This document shows, one piece after another, positions 9,701-17,482 of a stretch of DNA of 64,000 nucleotides; position 1 is the first letter of the stretch, and each line of letters opens with the position of its first letter. The stretch covers positions 1 to 64,000 of the forward strand of contig SVQE01000001.1 in the NCBI GenBank assembly GCA_015065505.1, in the 5' to 3' direction. Below the pieces are notes generated by a model, which was given only the letters and a program-made list of their open reading frames with translations, ran no database searches and was not told the DNA's origin. Source of the DNA: Oscillospiraceae bacterium (GTDB taxonomy: Bacteria; Bacillota; Clostridia; Oscillospirales; Acutalibacteraceae). Both the position numbers and the translations under genes were made by a program.

Positions 9701-11401
9701 CGAAGGATATTTGGTCGTGGTTTCGCCGTTTATAATGCTCGCGGCAGGATCATCACCAATCTCTGCTTCGTTGCTGCCGCCAAGGATAACTCCGTAAGCG
9801 GTGTCGTCGCTTGTGAAATAATAGGCAGGGTCCTTGCCTGACATATAAGTATTCCAGCCGCTTGTGAACACGCCCGTGCCGTTGTTCATCTTTATGCCGA
9901 TTTTTGCGTCATTGTTAAGTGTGCCTACAGCGATTGTATAGCCGTTTCCAAGCTCAATGTTGCTTACGCCCTTGCTTGTCAGGTTGTTTTCAATAACGGT
10001 GCTGCCCGAAACCTCTGTTCCCGTGGTTGTCATCCAGATTCCCGCTCCGGGACCGTTTTCAGCGTAGTTGCCGCTGATTTCACAATCTTTCAAAATTACC
10101 GGGATTGTTCCTCCGACATGAATACCTCCGCCGTCTGCGCTAACGACATTATTTATGATTTTACCACCAAGGATTTCGCAGACGGCGCCTTGCAGACGAG
10201 TTGCACCACCGCATTGTCCGGCATTATTCTGAATTGAACCGCCGTACATTTTGAATGTACCTGATTCTATTGTAGAGAATCCTCCGCCGTGCGTAGTGCC
10301 ATACTGACCGTTTCCGATAACAGTACCGCCGTACATTTCTACAGCGCCGCTGATATAAAATGCACCGCCCCTACTCCAGTTGTTTACGCGTGTTCCTTTA
10401 CCACCTGTGATATAGCCGCCTGTAAAGGTTTCGTATCCGCTTGTCAGAGAATCGTTAACCGTTGCAAATCCTGCGCCGTTGGATTTTTTGTTGGAAACAG
10501 AAAATCTGTGTTCGGTTTCAGTATCGCAATCATAAATTTTAAGCGTTGCCCCCGCGCTTACGGTCATAACGCTGCTGTTGCCAGTCATCTTGATTCCGTG
10601 ACCGTTCAGGCAGAGATTCGTTGTGCCGCTCGGAACATTCCACGTGCTTGAAATTGTTACATCCTTGTCAAGGAAATAATTGCCTGCCGTGGTGGGAAGT
10701 GAATTTGTGCTGTTCCACTTTGTAAAGTTTATATCGTCGTGGTCGGTATGGCTTATCGGTTCGGGTCCACCGAATGCAATATCAGCCAATGTGCAGGTTG
10801 CAGTCGGATTGGAAAACGGTACGTCGTGGCCGCTTCTTCCTGCGCCTGCAAGCGCGGTGATTGTGAACTGATAATATTGATAAGCCGTTGTGTTATTAAA
10901 CGAATAAACATTTTGCTTATAACCCTCGGAAGCATCAATCGTTTCGTTTGCAACCAAAACGGCGCTGCAGGAATCAGCGCTGTTACCCGCCTTCAGATTC
11001 CATCCCACAGGATTACGGTGCGCATAATTCGCTTTAAAGGTATCTGCACCCGCAACTATTTTGAAATGGTCAATAACAACGGGCTGGCTCATATGAACAG
11101 TTACCATAATTTCTTTGCCGTTGCCGCTCAGATTCTGATAGTTTACCTCAGGGTCAGCAGTGGAAACATAAAATATGGTGCCGGTGTTATTATCAACCAA
11201 ACAGTCAAAGCCTCTGTTGGATTTGCCGTCGGTGTACATTTTGTCTTCACCGAAAAGGATGTGCTTGTCAATAGTAACATCACTTTTTGTATACCATATT
11301 TCAGGCTGTGTGTCCGCCGTTACGGATATGGGTGCTGTACTGACAAGCATCAGCAACGCCATAAAACTTGCAAGAAAAGCCTTTAACTTAATTCTTTTCA
11401 T
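6758..11401 (-). CDS. Large secreted multidomain surface protein (beta-helix, MBG-like repeats, carboxypeptidase-regulatory-like domain)
   Basis: The 1547 residues begin with a clear signal peptide (FLASFMALLMLVSTAPISVTA). Residues about 30-215 look like a discoidin or carbohydrate-binding jelly roll. Two right-handed beta-helix blocks follow, at about 220-545 and 560-885, with repeating units such as GGTFVMNGGNI-type turns. Next comes an MBG-like Ig domain (DAGTYTVYYQVSKDKY), two near-identical ~88-residue modules (each with VTITGH and LTVDYNG), and one further module. A carboxypeptidase-regulatory-like domain follows at about 1240-1315 (VRGTVYNDKGEPQSGADV), then a C-terminal beta-rich tail. 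No LPXTG anchor or SLH domain is seen, so attachment is unclear. The likely role is adhesion or polysaccharide binding. Its promoter carries direct repeats fitting the SARP-type response regulator encoded just upstream. Confidence 0.8.
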   Translation of the reverse strand: MKRIKLKAFLASFMALLMLVSTAPISVTADTQPEIWYTKSDVTIDKHILFGEDKMYTDGKSNRGFDCLVDNNTGTIFYVSTADPEVNYQNLSGNGKEIMVTVHMSQPVVIDHFKIVAGADTFKANYAHRNPVGWNLKAGNSADSCSAVLVANETIDASEGYKQNVYSFNNTTAYQYYQFTITALAGAGRSGHDVPFSNPTATCTLADIAFGGPEPISHTDHDDINFTKWNSTNSLPTTAGNYFLDKDVTISSTWNVPSGTTNLCLNGHGIKMTGNSSVMTVSAGATLKIYDCDTETEHRFSVSNKKSNGAGFATVNDSLTSGYETFTGGYITGGKGTRVNNWSRGGAFYISGAVEMYGGTVIGNGQYGTTHGGGFSTIESGTFKMYGGSIQNNAGQCGGATRLQGAVCEILGGKIINNVVSADGGGIHVGGTIPVILKDCEISGNYAENGPGAGIWMTTTGTEVSGSTVIENNLTSKGVSNIELGNGYTIAVGTLNNDAKIGIKMNNGTGVFTSGWNTYMSGKDPAYYFTSDDTAYGVILGGSNEAEIGDDPAASIINGETTTKYPSFSDALSNWSEGSTLKLLKDATTSTTINVPSGEHTLDLNGYGILMTGNGRVLTINKNVSLELNDSNPERIHYITLSDYRGTAVSNSGETSVSNGNGVIKVTGGYLTGGFLNNSGSHDKCGAGVFNWGTFVMNGGNIVGNTMQNNSGGGIRNSGFFTMNDGTIAFNKASVNGGGVTTYVPGGGQGKMTMNGGVISDNYCGSYGGGIQLAGPFELTGGSVTRNTAGAGGSGVFYGGQGDKFKLSGNPIIKDNVNDDLYLNADATFMISDSLTEGAEIGILMNKNAVFTSGWKDKMGDADPADYFMSDNSDYAVALADGEAVIRYPDLTGVTASGFESDYDGMAHGITVTAPNGATIKYGTSEGSYTLSENPTYTDAGTYTVYYQVSKDKYTPVTGFETVTINKINATVTITGHTLTVDYNGSAHSADGYDAVASSNLYDVNKDFTFSGTDEAKRTDAGLTNMGLKANQFKNTNPNFATVTFDITDGYIKVDPIDVTVTITGHILTVDYNGNAHSADGYDAEADSALYDVTKDFVYHGRAQAIRTDAGTTYMNLDSAKFENTNPNFATVAFNVIKDGYVEINKVDAVITKKPSCKSKLVYTGDKQKLITAGSVDGGTLYYALGKNDKTEPADNQFKADVPSATEVGNYYIWYKVKADSNHYSLSAVCFKITLAEKDWVTVRGTVYNDKGEPQSGADVTLTSGNKTIDTILSDANGEYYFTVPAGVYNIVTSEDGKSQTTKVELYQDKTQNVNMLNTKTESIVKVNSDNDFGVVVDGLNQEADKIRKADKLKDSQSLSLVMTVEAKTTETAKNSKSFNNLSKNSTFEYFDISLEKTVDSVTTVLNSSETVLEIAVPYEKMNRKDIAAYYCDGSEVKKLTESKSKEAGTYWIDKENGIIYIYSKKFATFAIGYTPYYLVDSSIDLGSFTGNATVVIKGTGGEGTYTLENVSPAKLSFDNIPKGEYEMTVTWVDGVENKLTVDVTVA

Positions 11402-11467
11402 AGCAATCTCTCCCTTTTTATAGAATAAAATGCCAGTTTAATATAAAAATCTACATTAATAATTTAT

Positions 11468-11499
11468 TTATAATATATTAAGTCCAATAAATGTCCAAT
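11468..11499 (-). promoter_or_regulatory. Promoter with 11-bp-phased direct heptad repeats
   Basis: On the minus strand, ATTGGAC occurs twice with a 4 bp gap (plus-strand 11493-11499 and 11482-11488). Eight bases later comes a TTATAA/TATTAT -10-like element. Two 7-mers in 11 bp phase set about 8 bp before the -10 is the arrangement described for SARP activators, and a SARP-type response regulator gene lies immediately upstream. Regulation of the surface protein gene is inferred. Confidence 0.5.
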
Positions 11500-11501
11500 A
11501 A

Positions 11502-11540
11502 AAAACCGATTATTTCAATTTTTCTGAAATAATCGGTTAA
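11502..11540 (-). terminator. Terminator of the two-component operon
   Basis: On the minus strand AACCGATTATTTCA pairs with TGAAATAATCGGTT around a short loop and is followed by T6 and TATT. It lies 12-50 bases after the response regulator stop. Confidence 0.8.
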
Positions 11541-11551
11541 ATATTTAACAA

Positions 11552-12349
11552 TTAATTATTCATTTGTGAAAACATAATTCCTTCGGTTATGCTTGCCCAG
11601 GAGTAGGCGCTCATATATTCGCCTCGGAAAGCGTTTACCGCTTTTGCGTCTCCTTTGAAGAATAAATAGGCGTCACATTCAAATTCTTCCGGAACAACCC
11701 GCAGAGTGCCCCGTTTCCTTTCGATAATATTTGCTATTCCGTATTCCTCAAGCGTGCTGCGCAGAGAGCGGATATAAACATCAAGCTGCTTTTGCAGTTT
11801 TCTGTCGTAAATCCTGTCTTCCCAGAGAATTGAGGCGATTTCGGCTCGCGTTGCGCTGCTGCCCTGGCGGTCAACAAGATAGGCAAGAATTTCCTTGCAC
11901 TTTGCCATATTGAATTTAAGTTGAACTCCGTTTGAATAAACTTCAAAATTTCCGAAAGTTTCAATGCTGACTTTGCCTTTGGGCAAGGTTTTTTTGGATG
12001 AAAGTGCGTATTCGATTTCGGTTTTGAGTTCTTCTTTGTCAACGGGCTTGAGCAAGTATCCCGAAGCGTGGAGTTTAAAAGCATCCGTTGCAAAACGGGG
12101 ATGACCCGTCAGGAATATTATTGATGTTTCGGGCGATAGTTCTTTAATTTTTGCCGCAAGGATTAAACCGTTCATATCGGGCATATCAATATCAAGTATT
12201 GCAATATCAATATTTTGATTTTCAATCTCGTCAATTGCGCCTTTTGCATTTGAAAAGCCCTTTATCAGCGCGCCGTTCAAAAAAGACTTGCATAAATTAA
12301 CTATGTGATTGAGAATAACAACTTCATCGTCAACGCAGATTATATTCAT
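11552..12349 (-). CDS. Response regulator with receiver and SARP-type DNA-binding domain
   Basis: Residues 1-115 form a receiver domain with the acidic pocket (IICVDDE), the phospho-acceptor region (DIAILDIDMPDMNG), a Thr switch (IIFLTGHP) and the conserved Lys (LLKPVDKEEL). Residues about 130-240 form a winged-helix output of the SARP/BTAD-N type (FGNFEVYSNGVQL; IASILWEDR). This differs from the LytTR output usual beside LytS-type kinases. It is expected to be phosphorylated by the kinase encoded upstream; their genes overlap by four bases (ATGA), so translation is coupled. The ATG has GGGGAAAGAG just upstream. The probable target is the adjacent surface-protein promoter, which has SARP-like direct repeats. 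Confidence 0.85.
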   Translation of the reverse strand: MNIICVDDEVVILNHIVNLCKSFLNGALIKGFSNAKGAIDEIENQNIDIAILDIDMPDMNGLILAAKIKELSPETSIIFLTGHPRFATDAFKLHASGYLLKPVDKEELKTEIEYALSSKKTLPKGKVSIETFGNFEVYSNGVQLKFNMAKCKEILAYLVDRQGSSATRAEIASILWEDRIYDRKLQKQLDVYIRSLRSTLEEYGIANIIERKRGTLRVVPEEFECDAYLFFKGDAKAVNAFRGEYMSAYSWASITEGIMFSQMNN

Positions 12350-13605
12350 TCTCTTTCCCCTTTCGGTATAGTTATAACAACCGTTGTTCCTTTTCCGATG
12401 ACGCTTTGAACATCAAGTGTTCCTACGCAAATCTTTTCAATTCGTTCTTTAACATTGCTGATTCCTATATGATTTTCGCTTTTATCAACGCTTTGAGCGT
12501 CAAACCCTTTGCCGTTATCCTTAATTGTTATAATGATATTTTGTTTAGTTTTCTCTGTTTTAACTTCAACAATTCCGTGTTCGAGGTTTCGTATGCCGTG
12601 GCGGATTGCGTTTTCAACAAGCGGCTGAATGCTCAGCGCGGGAAGCATAAAGTTTGAATAATTAATATCGTATACAACGCTGATATTCGGAAAACGAACC
12701 TTTTCTATTTCGGCATAAATCCTTGTGTGTTCAAGTTCGCTTTCAAGAGGAATAAGTTCCGATTGCTCAAGCAAGTCAAGATTCTGGCGCAGGTACTTTC
12801 CGAATTTTCCCGTTATATCGGACGCCTCTTCCGGATTTGTCAGGCAAAGCGCCTGAATTGTTGAAAGAGTGTTATAAAGAAAATGCGGCTGAATCTGGGT
12901 TATCATAAGTTTAACCTGCTGCTGAGCCATCAAATCTTTTTCGTGTTCATTAACAAGTTGGTTGTGAATCCATAAAAAGTAGAAAACGCAGGAAACAACA
13001 ATCGCCATTGTCAGCGCGCTGAGAGGCAGTTGTTTCATATCATTATAAACCGTGTCAACCCACACGGCAAAAACAATCAGAAGCGTGCTGAAAAACGGAA
13101 GAACCATTTGTTTTCTGTCATCGGCAAACAGTTTAATAATCATCAAAACAAGCAGCGCAAGCAGAATTCCGCTGACAATATGGCAGACATAACCGAGCGA
13201 GCCTCTCACAAATACGTTATTATCCGTATATGTAAAGGTGTAAAAAGTGCCCGGAATAAGCAAATCGGAAATATAAAGAAGTGCATTAATTCCCACCAAA
13301 ACCCATGCGAAAATATTTCTTTTATCGGGGTTCAGAATGGAAAAAAACAGTGCTATTATTGCGGGGCGCACCGTATAGCCAATCACCCCTGCAATTATGT
13401 GCTGCATCACATAAGAATTACCAAATACGAAATAATAATCCGCCGAGTTCTGAGCAACAAGAACAAAGGTAAGAGTTAAAATCGCCAGCATAAGATGCTT
13501 TTGATTTTTGCTGATATATGAATCCGTAATAACGGTTAGCGCAAGCCCTAAAAGAATTAAAACAAACGGTGCAAGCGACATAATTGTTGCAACAACGGAC
13601 AGCAA
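12346..13605 (-). CDS. LytS/YpdA-type sensor histidine kinase
   Basis: Six to seven membrane helices occupy about residues 1-215. They are followed by the His-kinase dimerisation motif of the LytS family (QIQPHFLYNTLSTI, with the phospho-acceptor His). An HATPase domain follows with N-box LVENAIRHGIRN and G-box DNGKGFD. It presumably senses a membrane or extracellular signal and phosphorylates the SARP-type regulator. The track start at 13617 is a GTG lying inside the ribosome site. AAAGGTGG is placed seven bases before an in-frame TTG at 13605, which I prefer (419 aa), though the difference is small. It overlaps the downstream regulator gene by four bases. Confidence 0.87.
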   Translation of the reverse strand: MLSVVATIMSLAPFVLILLGLALTVITDSYISKNQKHLMLAILTLTFVLVAQNSADYYFVFGNSYVMQHIIAGVIGYTVRPAIIALFFSILNPDKRNIFAWVLVGINALLYISDLLIPGTFYTFTYTDNNVFVRGSLGYVCHIVSGILLALLVLMIIKLFADDRKQMVLPFFSTLLIVFAVWVDTVYNDMKQLPLSALTMAIVVSCVFYFLWIHNQLVNEHEKDLMAQQQVKLMITQIQPHFLYNTLSTIQALCLTNPEEASDITGKFGKYLRQNLDLLEQSELIPLESELEHTRIYAEIEKVRFPNISVVYDINYSNFMLPALSIQPLVENAIRHGIRNLEHGIVEVKTEKTKQNIIITIKDNGKGFDAQSVDKSENHIGISNVKERIEKICVGTLDVQSVIGKGTTVVITIPKGERE

Positions 13606-13683
13606 GTTATATTCCACCTTTCAATGATATTTACGTTTAACATCAATATATATTAAAGTCGGATTTTTTTCAAGTGTAAATAA

Positions 13684-13714
13684 ATAAAAAAGCACGGCTG
13701 AAAATCAGCCGTGC
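13684..13714 (-). terminator. Terminator of the M28 peptidase gene
   Basis: A perfect ten-base stem, GCACGGCTGA with TCAGCCGTGC, is followed on the minus strand by T6. It lies 14 bases beyond the peptidase stop. Confidence 0.88.
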
Positions 13715-13727
13715 AATATCCGAACTA

Positions 13728-14987
13728 TCAGTCTTTTTTTGGTAATCCCTCTTTATCGTACATACAGCACGCTTCAACCATAATTTCTATGGCTGCTTCA
13801 ATTGCCTCGGGACGAAGATTTTCGGGATTATCATTTCTTGTGTGATAATAATCGGCGGGAGCGGGGTCCATAGCTGCAAAGCCTGTTGAAGGAATGCCCT
13901 GCTGCTCGAATGCGGCAGCGTCGCACGCGCCGATATAGATTGATTCAAATTTAAGGTCGTAGCCGCAGTTTGCAGCAGCGTTTTTAATAAGATATTTTGC
14001 GCCCCAATCGTGCTGAAGTGTTCCCGAAAGGTCTCTGTCGTAAACAGCCATATATTCTAAGTCTCTGAAGGTGTCAAGTCCTATACAAACAGTCGGGATA
14101 TCCTTAAGCTCTTTTTCGTGTGCTCTTGCATATGCCTTTGCGCCTCTGAGACCTGCTTCCTCTGAGCCTGAGCAGATAACTCTGATTTCGGTTTGTTCCA
14201 TATCAATTCCTGCTTCTCTGAGTGCTTTTAAAGCGCCTATTCCTACATAGCAACCCGAAAGGTTATCCGACGCACCGGGAACGGATTTAGTCCAGCTCTG
14301 GAAGAAAATGAACGAAAATTCAAACGGAGCAAAAACGCAGCCAACGATGAACAGCGCTAAGAAAAATCCCTTTGCACTTTCAATATCCCTTGCAGCGCCG
14401 CCCTTGCCGACAAATATGCAGATAAGAGAGAATATTGTTGTTATTACAAGTCCTACTACTGCCGGAACCTCAACAAGAAGCTTTGCCTTGAGTCCGCCGA
14501 GAAGAAGGTTGATGGGCCATTCAAACTGGCTGTCAGAGTGACCAACCATAACGATTCTCTGCTTTGTTTCGCCCTTTGGAGCCTTTGTTGCAATAAGGTT
14601 GTGTGAGGTTTGCTTCGGGAAAAGAAAATCGTCAAATTCCTTATACATCAAAAATTCAAGAATCAGCGGAACAAATGCGAGAATGCACATAATGAATGCT
14701 GCAATCGGGCTTAAAAACCAGTTGATAAAGGTTGCACCGATGCCCATGCAAACGGTGAAGGGAATAAAGCCCATAAAGCCCTGACGGTGAAGAGTGAAAT
14801 CTTCAATCTCGGTTTTATCCGAAATGGGCGCTAAATCCTTTTCCATAAACTTCTGGGATTCAAGCTCTTCGGGTGAACCGGGCTTTCTCGGACCGATATT
14901 GTTGCATATATCAGTGATTTGCTTAACGGAAAAATCTGTGTTTTCCCTGATGGTTGTAACATTGCCGTATTCATTAGCAATTTTCAT
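13728..14987 (-). CDS. Membrane-bound M28-family zinc metallopeptidase
   Basis: This is an M28 (aminopeptidase Y-like) hydrolase with an internal membrane insertion. Zinc-ligand and catalytic regions are visible as VMVGHSDSQFEW, PGASDNLSGC (bridging Asp), CSGSEEAGLRGAKAY (general-base Glu-Glu) and the late His in ADYYHTRND. Three to four hydrophobic segments lie at about 70-120 and 180-250. It probably cleaves peptides at the membrane; the substrate is unknown. The track start (15005) is a TTG whose first codons contain the ribosome site GGAGAG. The ATG at 14987, six bases after that site, is the better start (419 aa). The gene stands alone between two terminators. Confidence 0.83.
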   Translation of the reverse strand: MKIANEYGNVTTIRENTDFSVKQITDICNNIGPRKPGSPEELESQKFMEKDLAPISDKTEIEDFTLHRQGFMGFIPFTVCMGIGATFINWFLSPIAAFIMCILAFVPLILEFLMYKEFDDFLFPKQTSHNLIATKAPKGETKQRIVMVGHSDSQFEWPINLLLGGLKAKLLVEVPAVVGLVITTIFSLICIFVGKGGAARDIESAKGFFLALFIVGCVFAPFEFSFIFFQSWTKSVPGASDNLSGCYVGIGALKALREAGIDMEQTEIRVICSGSEEAGLRGAKAYARAHEKELKDIPTVCIGLDTFRDLEYMAVYDRDLSGTLQHDWGAKYLIKNAAANCGYDLKFESIYIGACDAAAFEQQGIPSTGFAAMDPAPADYYHTRNDNPENLRPEAIEAAIEIMVEACCMYDKEGLPKKD

Positions 14988-15057
14988 AAGAATCTCTCCA
15001 ATCAAAAAATATAGTAAAAGTTTACCATATTTTTAAACCGTTTTCAAGAAAAATTAT

Positions 15058-15096
15058 TAAAAATCACCCAAACAACATTGTTTGGGTGATTTTTGT
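15058..15096 (-). terminator. Terminator of the DUF1015 gene
   Basis: AAAATCACCCAAACAA pairs with TTTGGGTGATTTTT across a short loop, 21 bases past the DUF1015 stop on the minus strand. Confidence 0.85.
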
Positions 15097-15116
15097 TATA
15101 AGTGCTTAATCCTTAT

Positions 15117-16355
15117 TTATGATAAATGATGAATGAAGAGTCCTGAAAGAAGCTTGGGCTCAAACCAGGTTGATTTCGGGGGCATTATTTTATCCGCATC
15201 GGCAATCGACATAAGGTCGTCGATTGTGGTTGGGAACATTGCAAATGCAACCTTCATATCGCTGTTTGCCCTTCTTTCAAGCTCGTCAAGACCTCTGATT
15301 CCGCCGATGAAAGCAATTCTGTCATCATTTTTCGGGTCTTTGATTCCGAGAATCGGGTCAAGAAGATTATTCTGAAGAATTGAAACATCAAGTCTGTTAA
15401 CGGGGTCGTTTGCATCGTAGGTGCAGTTCTTTGCCCTGAGCAGGAACCACTCGCCGTCTATATACATTGAAAAGCTGTGCTTTTCCGAGGGCTTTAACTG
15501 ACCTTCAAGCTTTGAAACGGCGAATTTTTCCGAAATCTTTTCAAAATATTCTTCCTTTGAAAGTCCGTTTAAATCCTTAACAACACGGTTGTAGTCCATA
15601 ATTGCAAGCTCTTCGTCTGGGAAGGCAACTGCAAGGAAATAATTGAATTCCTCATCGCCCGTATAGTTCGGGTTTGCCTTTCTTCTCATATCGCCGACGC
15701 GAACTGCGGAAGCGCATCTGTGATGCCCGTCTGCAATATAGAGCGCGCTTACCTTATCAAAAAGCGACTGAAGCAGCGCAACGGTGTTTTCGTTATCAAC
15801 AACCCAAACGGTTTGCTTAACTCCGCCCGAGGTGAAATCGTATGTGCTTTCGTGATTTCTTATCCACTCGTTAACTATTGCGTTGATTTCGTGGTCGTTT
15901 CTGTAGGTTAAGAAAATCGGACCTGTGTTCGCATCGCAAGCGTCAACATGGTTAACTCTGTCCTGCTCTTTAACTGCAAGGGTATATTCGTGCTTCTTTA
16001 TAATGTTGTTTTTATAATCGTCAATGGAAGCGCAGCCAACAATTCCCGTCTGGCTTCTTCCGTTCATAACCTGACGGTAGATATAAAGGCAGGGGTTTTC
16101 ATCCTGAATCATTTTGCCGCTGTTTTCAAGAGCTAAAAGGTTTTCCCTTGCCTTATCGTAAACCTGCTGTGAATACTGGTCAAAGCCCTTTTCAAAATCT
16201 ATCTGAGCTTTGTCAACATGAAGAAAGGAAAGGGGATTGCCCTTAACCATTTCTCTTGCTTCCTCGGTGTTCATAACATCGTAGGGAAGCGCGGGGATTA
16301 GTGCCTGGTTTTCTTCTGCGGGGCGGAATGCCCTGAATGCTTTAAAAACTGCCAT
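15117..16355 (-). CDS. DUF1015 family protein
   Basis: The 412 residues match DUF1015 by their conserved N-terminus (FRAFRPAEENQ; ALPYDVMNTEEARE) and the central YIADGHHRCASAVRV block. The latter resembles ParB/serine-kinase-like nucleotide folds. The length is normal for the family. The biochemical role is not established from the sequence; it should be soluble and cytoplasmic, as no membrane segment or signal is seen. A CGGAGG site lies just before the ATG. The gene appears monocistronic, with its own terminator and about 110 bp separating it from the Dlt-like operon upstream. Confidence 0.82.
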   Translation of the reverse strand: MAVFKAFRAFRPAEENQALIPALPYDVMNTEEAREMVKGNPLSFLHVDKAQIDFEKGFDQYSQQVYDKARENLLALENSGKMIQDENPCLYIYRQVMNGRSQTGIVGCASIDDYKNNIIKKHEYTLAVKEQDRVNHVDACDANTGPIFLTYRNDHEINAIVNEWIRNHESTYDFTSGGVKQTVWVVDNENTVALLQSLFDKVSALYIADGHHRCASAVRVGDMRRKANPNYTGDEEFNYFLAVAFPDEELAIMDYNRVVKDLNGLSKEEYFEKISEKFAVSKLEGQLKPSEKHSFSMYIDGEWFLLRAKNCTYDANDPVNRLDVSILQNNLLDPILGIKDPKNDDRIAFIGGIRGLDELERRANSDMKVAFAMFPTTIDDLMSIADADKIMPPKSTWFEPKLLSGLFIHHLS

Positions 16356-16465
16356 ATTCTGTCCTCCGAATTTCGACTTTAATTTATGCCGCTGTCGAAA
16401 AATTCAATATATTATATTATATTTGTCGTTTGATGTAAAGTGATAAGAGAAATTTTTTGCAGAAT

Positions 16466-17479
16466 TTATGATTCAAAATTTACTTTGTTTTTATCGAATT
16501 TTTCAAGGTCTTTATCCCACTGAGAGTAGTTTTCTACTCCTTTAAGGCTCTCGAAAGAGTAGTTATTTTTGATGTATTCCCCGAGGTAAAGCGTAACGCC
16601 CTTTGCGCCTTCGTAGTTAAGATGGTTGCCCTCATCCCTGAAGCAGTTGGTCATATTTATTCCCATTTCCTCATAGTGGAGATTCAAGTCAAGATAGGGA
16701 ACTTTTCTTTCGTCGGCATATTTCTGCGCCGCATTATGTCTCTCATAATTCCAGGAATTAATAGTGGGCAGGGTTAAAATCATAACCTCTGCGCCGTGAG
16801 CTTTGCAGTATTCAATAAGCTCGTCAGTCTGCTGTTTGTTAAGATTTGAGAAATCATCTATTTTATCTGTTTCAATCATATAATCAGATTGCTTGAGCAC
16901 GCAGGTTCTTGTGTTGAATCTGTAGCCGTGAGAATTATATGGCGCGGCGTCGGTATCCTTTCCGCCCTGCCAGTAGTTATGAAATCTGAAAATCGAAAAA
17001 ACATTTTCAATATTGTGGTTGAAGAATTCGGGGTCCATTCTGTCGAAGAAATCGTTAAGGCGGTTTTCCTTCTCGAGCTTTTTGCCGTCAACGGGCTCGC
17101 CGTCGTAAAACATATCCGTTTCAATTATAACAAGCTCCGGTGACTGCTTTTCAAAAAGCATTTCAAGGATTTTCTGAGATTCGGGAATTGTCTGGTGAAT
17201 TGAAGCGCTTACAACGCTTGTATATCCGTATTCCCTCCACATTTCAAGCGGAACATAACCCGAATAAACATCGCTGTTGCCGATTCCGACAATCTGAATT
17301 GTCTGAGGCTTTTCATTGATAAAGGAGTAGGCGTCCTTTTTATTATTGTTGTATTTCAGTGCCGAGGTCTCTGTGAAAACAGTTACCGAAAGCACCTGAA
17401 GAACTATGAAAAACACCAGCACAAACGACAGGAGCTTAACAACTTCAATCGATTTTTCTTTTAACAACGCTTTATTCAT
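16466..17479 (-). CDS. SGNH/DltD-like protein partnering an MBOAT acyltransferase
   Basis: One N-terminal membrane anchor (LLSFVLVFFIVLQVLSV) precedes an extracytoplasmic SGNH-type domain. The block I motif IVGIGNSDVYSG carries the likely catalytic Ser. A late Asp/His region (CFRDEGNHLNYEGAKG) completes the triad pattern. Such proteins receive or hydrolyse acyl groups delivered by an MBOAT enzyme, as DltD does in teichoic acid D-alanylation. The ATG is three bases after the MBOAT stop with no strong ribosome site, so translation is probably coupled. It is the last gene of the four-gene operon. Which acyl group and which polymer are modified cannot be told from sequence. Confidence 0.75.
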   Translation of the reverse strand: MNKALLKEKSIEVVKLLSFVLVFFIVLQVLSVTVFTETSALKYNNNKKDAYSFINEKPQTIQIVGIGNSDVYSGYVPLEMWREYGYTSVVSASIHQTIPESQKILEMLFEKQSPELVIIETDMFYDGEPVDGKKLEKENRLNDFFDRMDPEFFNHNIENVFSIFRFHNYWQGGKDTDAAPYNSHGYRFNTRTCVLKQSDYMIETDKIDDFSNLNKQQTDELIEYCKAHGAEVMILTLPTINSWNYERHNAAQKYADERKVPYLDLNLHYEEMGINMTNCFRDEGNHLNYEGAKGVTLYLGEYIKNNYSFESLKGVENYSQWDKDLEKFDKNKVNFES

Positions 17480-17482
17480 ATA

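Noticed and set aside
8204-11423. Plus-strand ORFs opposite the giant surface protein gene
   Set aside because: Repetitive coding DNA leaves the antisense open; no ribosome sites or recognisable domains.
13030-13479. 149-residue plus-strand ORF opposite the sensor kinase
   Set aside because: Antisense of membrane helices; Asn/Lys/His-rich with no domain or ribosome site.
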